Shown here in pieces: positions 1-5,071 of a stretch of 5,071 nucleotides of DNA. Location: positions 1 through 5,071 of the forward strand of contig DAOWHI010000066.1 of the NCBI GenBank assembly GCA_030641505.1, given 5' to 3'. The notes below the pieces were generated by a model. That model had not been told where the DNA came from and made no database searches. It saw only the letters and a program-made list of their open reading frames with translations. The stretch's first letter is position 1; the number at the start of each line of letters is the position of its first letter. The DNA is from Gemmatimonadota bacterium (GTDB taxonomy: Bacteria > Gemmatimonadota > Gemmatimonadetes > JACCXV01 > JAHWKZ01). The translations under genes and the position numbers were made by a program.

Positions 1-593
1 CAGGCCACTCGCGCATTCCGGTCTATCAGGGCGACCTGGATACGATGGTCGGGGTCTTGTACGCGAAGGAGTTGGTCGTGTTCGCCCATGGGTTGGCGAA
101 GGCCCCCAACACGATTGAGGAGCTCTTGTGGGAGCCGACCTTCGTTCCCGAGGCGAAGAGAATCGATGATCTACTACGAGAGTTCCAACGCGCTCGTATC
201 CACCTGGCGATCGTCGTCGATGAGTACGGCGGCATGGCGGGGATCGTAACACTCGAAGACATCATCGAAGAGTTGGTTGGGGAGATACGCGACGAGCACG
301 ATCGTGAGGAGCCCCGTGTCGAGTTGATTGCCGGCGGGCGGTATCGGTTGGACGGTGGTTTCGATCTCGACGACTTCAACGAGCTGACCGGTGCCGATCT
401 ACGGGCGGACGAAGTCGAAACAGTCGGTGGGCTGGTAGCAAGCGAGATGGGGAGGATTGCGCAAGGCGGGGAAGAGGTCCGCTTGGCTGATTGGCTTTTC
501 CGGGTCGAGACCGTCGAGGGCAAGCGGATCACCAAGGTGATCGCTGAGCCGCTCGATGACGATGAATCGGCTGCCGAAGGTGACGCCGCTTGA
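1..593 (+). CDS. HlyC/CorC-family CBS-domain protein, 5' truncated by window edge
   Basis: The open frame enters from the left edge (first full codon at base 3) and ends at TGA 591-593, leaving 196 visible residues. The first ~27 are the end of CBS domain 1 (GHSRIPVY, then VGVLYAKEL). CBS domain 2 covers roughly visible residues 45-94, with the family signatures VDEYGG and GIVTLEDIIEELVGEI. Residues ~104-183 are the CorC_HlyC C-terminal domain (YRLDGGFDLDDFNEL, then ETVGGLVASEMGRI), followed by an acidic tail. In this family the CBS pair binds adenine nucleotides and the protein is linked to Mg2+/Co2+ efflux or resistance. The missing N-terminus would show whether this is a soluble CorC/YbeX-type protein or a membrane CNNM/TlyC-type protein, so no symbol is given. 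All CBS and C-terminal signatures look intact, unlike those of the next gene. Its stop shares one base with the next start, which suggests translational coupling. Family assignment is firm; the exact role is inferred. Confidence 0.93.
   Translation, partial: GHSRIPVYQGDLDTMVGVLYAKELVVFAHGLAKAPNTIEELLWEPTFVPEAKRIDDLLREFQRARIHLAIVVDEYGGMAGIVTLEDIIEELVGEIRDEHDREEPRVELIAGGRYRLDGGFDLDDFNELTGADLRADEVETVGGLVASEMGRIAQGGEEVRLADWLFRVETVEGKRITKVIAEPLDDDESAAEGDAA
577..583 (+). promoter_or_regulatory. Shine-Dalgarno-like site for the second corC-like gene
   Basis: AAGGTGA lies inside the end of the upstream gene, 9 nt before the ATG at 593, and matches the AGGTGA part of the classic anti-SD complement. 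It favours ATG 593 over the in-frame TTG at 590, though the two differ by only one residue. Confidence 0.55.
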
Positions 594-1819
594 TGGCGCT
601 GCTGGGCATAGCAGCGGCGGTTGCCGCAGCGACCTTTTTTGCCGCCTCCGAGAGGATGTTGCTGTCGGCAGGCCGGGTGCGGCTACAGCGATGGGTCTTG
701 GACACCGTCCGCGGATCGGGTTGGGCATCGGCCCGCTTTGGTGAATCACCGGGGCATTTGTTGGGACCGATTCGCGCCGCCCATGCGGTGGCTGTCGCAG
801 CAGCAGCGGTTCTCATGGCCGCGACTATGCAGCGATTTGTGGGTGGATCGGCTTGGGTTGTGGCCATAGTTGTCACGCTCATTCTAGGGCCGCTCCTGTT
901 CGGGGCAGAGGAGGTGGTCGCGGGCACGATCATTGACGGCGGGCGTGATCGAACGTCAGCCTCGACAGTCCGAATTCTCAGCGCTGGAACCTGGATCTTC
1001 GGACCGATCAGTCGGTTTGCTGACCGAATCACGTCTTTGATTTTCCAGTACGCCGGCGGAACGTCAGAGATGCAAGCCGCACTGGATCAACGCGGTCTTG
1101 AGTTGATGCTCGTTGAGAGTGAGCGCGAGGGGTTAGTGGAATCTGGTGAACGGGAGATCATCAGCGGCGTGTTCGAGTTTGGTCGCACGAGAGTCGAGGA
1201 CATCATGACCCCGGTCAACCGGGTCGTTGATGCCGGGTGGGACGCGACGATCAGTGATATCACCGCGCTGGTTCGACGCACTGGTTTTTCCCGCATACCG
1301 ATTCGAGGTCCTGACTCGGTATCGATTCTCGGCATGGTGCACGTGTTTGATCTGTTTGGCGGCGCTTCCGATCAAAGACCAGCTGCTCGTCCGGTCGTTC
1401 ACAGCAATCCTGGTACCCGTTGTGACACGCTGCTGCTCGAGATGAAGCGTCGCCGTTGCCACCTCGCGGTCATTTCCGATGATGCGGAGGTCGTTGGCAT
1501 GGTCACCCTGGAGGACTTGGTCGAGGAATTGGTGGGCGATATTCGAGATGAGCACGATACTCAGCCCGAGCCCAATCGTCGCGCGTTCGTCGTTGACGGC
1601 CAAGTACCGATCACGGAGATTAACAGTGCGCGCGGTATCAACCTGCCGACTGATCGGGCCGAGACCGTGGCCGGATTTGTGATCGCTCGGCTCGGGCGGA
1701 TCCCCAAGGTGGGCGACGTGATCGTCCATCGGGGATGGACGATCGACGTACTTGATGCCACGCCACAACGTGTACGGAAGGTACGGTTTCGGCGGCGTAC
1801 ACCTTTCCCAGGCGACTAA
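593..1819 (+). CDS. Second HlyC/CorC-family membrane protein, divergent CNNM domain
   Basis: This gene encodes 408 residues from ATG 593 (TGATG overlap with the previous stop) to TAA 1817-1819. The N-terminus has three hydrophobic stretches, about residues 2-19, 62-78 and 86-104. The segment FFAASERMLLSAGRVRL (15-31) resembles the conserved 'FFSxSExALLSxxRxRL' start of CNNM/DUF21 domains. A linker with SEREGLVESGEREII (176-190) leads to the CBS pair: CBS1 ~203-256 and CBS2 ~266-316 (GMVTLEDLVEELVGDI). The CorC_HlyC domain follows at ~330-400 (AETVAGFVIARLGRIPKVGD). By family it would be a Mg2+/Co2+ exporter or a regulator of one. Several signatures are altered: the usual G-E-x-x-P-K segment after the third helix reads PLLFGAEEVVAG, the second helix lacks the usual Asn residues, MTPR reads MTPV (206-209), and the VDExGG loop of CBS2 reads SDDAEVVG. 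It may therefore be a regulatory or partner subunit of the upstream paralogue rather than an independent transporter; that is inference. Confidence 0.9.
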   Translation: MALLGIAAAVAAATFFAASERMLLSAGRVRLQRWVLDTVRGSGWASARFGESPGHLLGPIRAAHAVAVAAAAVLMAATMQRFVGGSAWVVAIVVTLILGPLLFGAEEVVAGTIIDGGRDRTSASTVRILSAGTWIFGPISRFADRITSLIFQYAGGTSEMQAALDQRGLELMLVESEREGLVESGEREIISGVFEFGRTRVEDIMTPVNRVVDAGWDATISDITALVRRTGFSRIPIRGPDSVSILGMVHVFDLFGGASDQRPAARPVVHSNPGTRCDTLLLEMKRRRCHLAVISDDAEVVGMVTLEDLVEELVGDIRDEHDTQPEPNRRAFVVDGQVPITEINSARGINLPTDRAETVAGFVIARLGRIPKVGDVIVHRGWTIDVLDATPQRVRKVRFRRRTPFPGD

Positions 1820-1831
1820 ACGGATTGGACG

Positions 1832-3193
1832 ATGAAGGACCAGGCGGAGCACACCAGAGAGCTTGTTGCGCGGGTGCGCGAGGCGCTTGCGCGGGGCGTC
1901 GAGGACGGCGATCTGCAAGCTATGATCGCCGAGCTCCACCCGGCCGACCTGGCGGAGATCATCGACGGGTTGGATACCGACGAGCGGGTGTCGCTCTTCT
2001 TGCGCATCCCGACGTCGATGCGCGCCGAAACGTTGACCGAGGTAGACGAGGAATCGTGGCCACAGCTTCTGCAAGCGGTGGGCGCCTCCGGCGTGAGTGC
2101 GTTGTTCGAGGAGCTCGAGCGGGACGATGCAGCCGATATCCTGGCCGAGCTCCCGCCGAAGGATGCCGACCAAATCCTCGAGCGCATCGAGCCCGAGGAA
2201 TCGCGCGCGATCGCCGCGCTTATGGAGTACGACGAGGAAACGGCCGGCGGTGTGATGACGACCGACCTCTGCAGTGTGCCAGCGCATTTCACCGCCGACG
2301 AGGCGATCGTCTCGGTCCGGCGACAGGGGCGCGAGATGCGCGACTTCTTCACCGTCTACGTGGTCGACCAACGAAGCAGATTGGTCGGTCGGCTAGCTTT
2401 GCAGGATTTGATCTTGGCCGATGGTGCCAATCCGGTCGAGACGATCATGGAGCCCGACGTCGTGCGTGTGGTACCGGCCGTCGACCAGGAAGAAGTGGCC
2501 CGATTGATCGCCAAGTACAACCTGGTGTCTATTCCGGTCGTGGACGAGTCCGATCGGCTACTCGGACGGATCACGGTGGACGACGTGATCGATATTATGG
2601 AGGCCGAGGTAACCGAGGACATCTTTCGCCTGTCTGGTGTTGCCGAGCAGGAGGAGTCGTATGCCACACCCATGGAGATCATACGGTCCAGAACTCCGTG
2701 GCTGCTGGTTACACTCTGTACGTCGGGTTTGGGCGCGTTGGTTGTCGCGCACTTCGAGAGCACCATTCAGCAGATGGCCTTCATCGTGGTTTTCATGCCG
2801 GTGGTCGCCGCCATGGCCGGCAACTCGGCAGTGCAGGCGACGGCGGTAGCGGTGAGGCGACTCGCGCTCGCAAGCCATACGGCGAGACCCTTGCGATCGA
2901 TCTTGCGGGAACTAATCGCTGGGCTCGTGATCGGGTTCCTAATCGCTTTGATTATCGGTTTCGTAGCGGGTGTCTGGCGAAATGATGTCACGGTCGGGGT
3001 CGTCATCGGAGGATCGATGTGGGGCGCCATCTCGCTCGGCGTGCTGTGGGGAGCAGCGTTTCCGATCCTGCTCGACAAGCTAGGCCTCGATCCGGCCGTC
3101 TCGTCGTCGGTGTTTCTGTCCACCATGACCGATATCGTCTCGTTCCTGCTGATTCTGGGCTCGGCGTCGTTCTTCCTCACGCAACTGCTGTAG
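1832..3193 (+). CDS. mgtE: MgtE magnesium transporter
   Basis: This gene encodes 453 residues, the normal MgtE length (Thermus MgtE is about 450), from ATG 1832 to TAG 3191-3193. MgtE is a dimeric Mg2+-selective channel of the inner membrane, gated by Mg2+ bound between its cytosolic domains. Domains in order: N-terminal helical domain ~10-135 (HPADLAEIIDGL at 36-47; YDEETAGGVMTTD at 133-145); CBS pair ~145-260 (YVVDQRSRLVGRLALQDLI; IPVVDESDRLLGRITVDDVIDIMEAE); connecting plug helix (VTEDIFRLSGV, 260-270); then five predicted membrane helices at ~289-307, 313-337, 359-382, 387-415 and 425-450. Pore-region signatures are present: PVVAAMAGNSAVQ (323-335), and GLDPAVSSSVF followed by TMTD, whose Asp434 matches the conserved pore Asp (Asp432 in Thermus). 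The start is preceded by a weak GGAT (1822-1825). No M-box riboswitch fits in the 12-nt leader, so Mg2+ control would have to act at protein level or further upstream. Confidence 0.97.
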   Translation: MKDQAEHTRELVARVREALARGVEDGDLQAMIAELHPADLAEIIDGLDTDERVSLFLRIPTSMRAETLTEVDEESWPQLLQAVGASGVSALFEELERDDAADILAELPPKDADQILERIEPEESRAIAALMEYDEETAGGVMTTDLCSVPAHFTADEAIVSVRRQGREMRDFFTVYVVDQRSRLVGRLALQDLILADGANPVETIMEPDVVRVVPAVDQEEVARLIAKYNLVSIPVVDESDRLLGRITVDDVIDIMEAEVTEDIFRLSGVAEQEESYATPMEIIRSRTPWLLVTLCTSGLGALVVAHFESTIQQMAFIVVFMPVVAAMAGNSAVQATAVAVRRLALASHTARPLRSILRELIAGLVIGFLIALIIGFVAGVWRNDVTVGVVIGGSMWGAISLGVLWGAAFPILLDKLGLDPAVSSSVFLSTMTDIVSFLLILGSASFFLTQLL

Positions 3194-3203
3194 CCAACTG
3201 CTG
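3182..3203 (+). repeat. Short direct repeat CAACTGCTG across the mgtE stop
   Basis: The 9-mer CAACTGCTG occurs at 3182-3190 (last sense codons of mgtE) and again at 3195-3203 (mgtE-recO gap), a 13-bp period. It may be a small slippage duplication or chance; no function is evident. Confidence 0.6.
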
Positions 3204-3205
3204 AT

Positions 3206-3943
3206 ATGTCGATCGTGCGCACCTATGCCTTTGTGCTGAAGGCGATCCGGTTCGGTGACACGAGTGTGATCTACCGACTGTTCACCCGCGATCAAGGTGT
3301 GGTGCCGGTCATGGCTCGGGGCGTGCGACGACCAAAGAGCCGATTTGGTGGAGTCCTCGAACCATTTCGACATCTTCAGGTTATTTACTATTCACGGGAC
3401 AACCGCGATATCCAAACGCTGTCGGGCGCCGAGTTGGTAACGACCTATTCGGCGATCACCGAGTCGTTAGAACGCATGGAAGCTGGCGGCCGATGGTTCC
3501 GGTTGCTGCGTGCCGTGTTGCCCGATCGCGCACCGGCGGTGACGATGTTCGACCTCGTTCCCGTGGCGTTGGATCGGTTGTGTCGCACGCCGGTCGCAAG
3601 GACGTCACGGTGGGAGACCTTTCATCGAGCGGCGGCGGTCGCCCACTTGGGTGTCAGTCCAGAGCTAACGATGTGCGTGGCATGCGGTCGTCCCGTCGAT
3701 GGCTCGGAGACACCATCGTTTTCGATCGTCGATGGTGGCGTCGTCTGTTCGCAATGCCGGCGGGAGCGTACCGGGTGCCGGTCACTGTCACCAGCAGAGT
3801 ACGCGCTCCTGAACCTCTACCATCACCCGGACTACGAGCTTCTAGAGCAATTGGACGAGAACGCCAACGGCGACGCCAAAGTGCGCGATCTGGTACGTGA
3901 GTTCGTCCGTTACCACGCTGACCTGAGGCCTGGAGCAGCGTGA
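3206..3943 (+). CDS. recO: DNA repair protein RecO
   Basis: This gene encodes 245 residues, a typical RecO length, from ATG 3206 to TGA 3941-3943. RecO acts in the cytosolic RecFOR pathway. It binds SSB-coated single-stranded DNA, anneals complementary strands and, with RecR, helps load RecA at gaps. The N-terminal ~80 residues form the OB-fold: AFVLKAIRFGDTSVIYRLFTRD (8-29, shown here as the conserved 'xVLxxxxxGExSxIxxLFTxxxG' region), VMARGVRRPKSRFGGVLEPF (35-54) and the basic YYSRDNRDIQTL segment. A helical region follows, and a C4 zinc finger is formed by C157, C160, C181 and C184 (CVAC and CSQC). The C-terminus (FVRYHADLRPG) corresponds to the usual 'YLxYHLGxxLKS' end but is slightly reduced. 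No Shine-Dalgarno is visible before the ATG. The gene is in the same frame as mgtE, separated by TAG and four sense codons, so re-initiation by ribosomes leaving mgtE is plausible. Confidence 0.95.
   Translation: MSIVRTYAFVLKAIRFGDTSVIYRLFTRDQGVVPVMARGVRRPKSRFGGVLEPFRHLQVIYYSRDNRDIQTLSGAELVTTYSAITESLERMEAGGRWFRLLRAVLPDRAPAVTMFDLVPVALDRLCRTPVARTSRWETFHRAAAVAHLGVSPELTMCVACGRPVDGSETPSFSIVDGGVVCSQCRRERTGCRSLSPAEYALLNLYHHPDYELLEQLDENANGDAKVRDLVREFVRYHADLRPGAA
3932..3935 (+). promoter_or_regulatory. Possible ribosome binding site for selB
   Basis: GGAG lies 4 nt before the GTG at 3940, which is rather close. TGAGG at 3924-3928, 11 nt away, is an alternative. Either would support initiation inside the end of recO. 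Confidence 0.4.
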
Positions 3944-5071
3944 GTTCTGCGTCGGCAACCGACTCTCGGCCGGTCATCATCGGGACGGCCGGGCACATCG
4001 ACCACGGCAAGACAGCGTTGGTCGAGGCGCTGACCGGCGTGGCCACCGATCGTTTACCGGAAGAGAAGCGGCGCGGGATTTCGATCGACCTGGGCTTCGC
4101 GCCGCTCGATCTCGGAGTGGACGCGCCAGCGGCCAGTTTCGTAGATGTGCCGGGGCACGAAGGGTTCATAAAAAACATGGTCGCCGGTGCGACCGGCATC
4201 AATGCCGCGCTGTTGGTCGTGGCCGCAGATGAAGGCGTCATGCCGCAAACCAAAGAGCACGTGGTGGTGCTCGAGGCGCTCGGGATCGAGCGCGCGGTGG
4301 TGGCGATCACGAAGTCGGACCTGGTTGATGCCGAGTGGTCCGAGTTTGTGGCTGAAACCACGGTCGAGATGTTTGCCGGTACCCGACTCGAGCGATCGGA
4401 AACGGTGATCGTCTCCGCACGCACGGGAGAAGGCATCGAGCAGTTGCGTGCGGCATTGGCGCGCGTGGCGATGGACGCTTCGAGCGTTCATATGGATAGA
4501 CCCACCCGATTGCCCGTTGATCGGTCGTTTCTTGTCGTTGGGGTAGGAACCGTGGCGACCGGGACGCTCTGGGCCGGCACCATCGCCCGTGGCGCCACGC
4601 TGAGCGTGCTGCCGGATGGCGGCTCGGTTCGCGTTCGGTCGATCGAGGTGCACGGGTCGCCCGTTGAGCAAGCGCGCTCCGGCCAACGCACGGCGTTGGC
4701 GCTGACGGGCACCGGAGCGCAGGCAATTCGCCGCGGCATAGTGCTCGTCGAGCCGGATGCGGGATGGCGTCCGATTCGTCGCGCGGATGTACGACTCTGG
4801 CTGGTGGCGTCGGCGCCGCGTGCGATCGAGTCTGGTGATCGACTGCGTTTCCACCACGGGACAGCGGAAGTGATGGGTCGCGTGCGCTGGTACTCGGGTC
4901 GCGACGTCAAGCCGGGAGAAGAGGGATATGGGCGAGTTCGGTTCGAGAAGCCGATCGTAATCGCGTCCGGTGATCGCCTCGTCGTAAGAGCCTATAGCCC
5001 GGTCGAGTCGATCGGTGGGGCGGAGATCGTGTTGCGCGCCCCGCCTCGAGTGCGAGCTCGCGAGCGCGCCG
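3940..5071 (+). CDS. selB: Selenocysteine-specific elongation factor SelB, 3' truncated by window edge
   Basis: The frame starts at GTG 3940 and is open to the window end, showing 377 residues of a protein normally above 600. SelB is a GTPase that carries Sec-tRNA(Sec) to ribosomes paused at UGA codons followed by a SECIS hairpin. The G domain is complete: G1 AGHIDHGKT (17-25); LPEEKRRGISIDLGF (39-53), diagnostic of SelB and containing switch I; G3 DVPGHE (69-74); G4 TKSD (124-127); G5 SA (159-160). Domain II begins near residue 190 with PVDRSF, then GVGTVATGTLWAG (201-213). Domain III runs ~278-370. The winged-helix domains that read SECIS lie beyond the edge. The start is well constrained: an in-frame TGA at 3919-3921 leaves GTG 3940 as the only standard initiator before the G1 motif. 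It overlaps the recO stop by 4 nt (GTGA), indicating translational coupling. One oddity is Val200, where many relatives carry a basic residue just before the GxGxVxTGT motif. Confidence 0.95.
   Translation, partial: MSSASATDSRPVIIGTAGHIDHGKTALVEALTGVATDRLPEEKRRGISIDLGFAPLDLGVDAPAASFVDVPGHEGFIKNMVAGATGINAALLVVAADEGVMPQTKEHVVVLEALGIERAVVAITKSDLVDAEWSEFVAETTVEMFAGTRLERSETVIVSARTGEGIEQLRAALARVAMDASSVHMDRPTRLPVDRSFLVVGVGTVATGTLWAGTIARGATLSVLPDGGSVRVRSIEVHGSPVEQARSGQRTALALTGTGAQAIRRGIVLVEPDAGWRPIRRADVRLWLVASAPRAIESGDRLRFHHGTAEVMGRVRWYSGRDVKPGEEGYGRVRFEKPIVIASGDRLVVRAYSPVESIGGAEIVLRAPPRVRARERA

Noticed and set aside
591..593. TGA of the first corC-like gene as a possible selenocysteine codon
   Set aside because: The frame hits another stop (TAG) within a few codons, and the CorC_HlyC domain is already complete before the TGA.
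1820..1831. Possible M-box riboswitch ahead of mgtE
   Set aside because: The gap is 12 nt and the upstream sequence is coding, leaving no room for a structured leader.
2207..2214. GCGATCGC octamer like the cyanobacterial HIP1 repeat
   Set aside because: I found only this one clear copy, inside mgtE, so there is no sign of the high density expected for HIP1.
1133..2371. A 412-codon open frame on the minus strand across the corC-like/mgtE junction
   Set aside because: It lies fully opposite two strongly recognisable genes, and its His/Arg/Leu-rich translation shows no recognisable domain. Long antisense frames are expected from codon bias in GC-rich genes.
1825..2985. A 386-codon + strand frame overlapping mgtE in another phase
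   Set aside because: Its translation is an Arg/Gly-rich low-complexity shadow of mgtE, while the mgtE frame gives a full-length, domain-complete protein.
3941..3943. TGA of recO as a possible selenocysteine codon
   Set aside because: RecO is already full length with its usual C-terminal helix. The extension would simply be selB sequence out of frame.
3654..4857. Overlapping minus-strand open frames of about 260 codons opposite recO and selB
   Set aside because: They are shadows of clear SelB and RecO coding sequence, with Ser/Arg/Thr-rich composition and no family resemblance.
5052..5065. Overlapping 10-bp palindromes GCGAGCTCGC and GCTCGCGAGC
   Set aside because: They sit within the Arg/Glu-rich linker codons of selB, and short GC palindromes are common in such sequence. 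There is no T-run or context for a terminator or operator.

Overview
The window is a fully coding stretch of moderately high-GC bacterial chromosome (about 60% GC by eye). It holds five genes, all on the + strand, packed end to end with no spacer longer than 12 nt. The first gene enters from the left edge already open, and the last runs off the right edge. No tRNA, rRNA, mobile element, CRISPR array, prophage signature, promoter or hairpin terminator could be supported. The layout looks like the interior of one operon of conserved housekeeping and ion-homeostasis genes, so any promoter should lie upstream of base 1.

Region by region: (1) bases 1-593 hold the C-terminal half of a HlyC/CorC-family protein (CBS domains plus the CorC_HlyC C-terminal domain). 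(2) Bases 593-1819 hold a second, complete HlyC/CorC paralogue whose N-terminal CNNM-like membrane domain and several signature motifs are degenerate. (3) Bases 1832-3193 hold a complete MgtE magnesium channel/transporter. (4) Bases 3206-3943 hold RecO, the RecA-loading recombination mediator with a C4 zinc finger. (5) Bases 3940-5071 hold the N-terminal 377 residues of SelB, the selenocysteine-specific elongation factor, which begins at a GTG overlapping the recO stop.

The first three genes form a divalent-cation block. All three encode CBS-domain proteins of families linked to Mg2+/Co2+ transport or efflux. The last two serve DNA repair and selenocysteine decoding and probably share the transcript without sharing a function. 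An intact SelB N-terminus implies that the organism inserts selenocysteine at selected UGA codons. UGA also ends the first corC-like gene and recO here, where it appears to be an ordinary stop.

Taxonomy cannot be fixed from sequence reading alone. GC content, gene order and protein style would fit a Gemmatimonadota-like or other FCB-group bacterium, but this is a weak guess. The region is mostly ordinary. The points most worth a second look are the degenerate CorC paralogue, the clustering of three Mg2+/CBS genes, and the coupled recO-selB junction.
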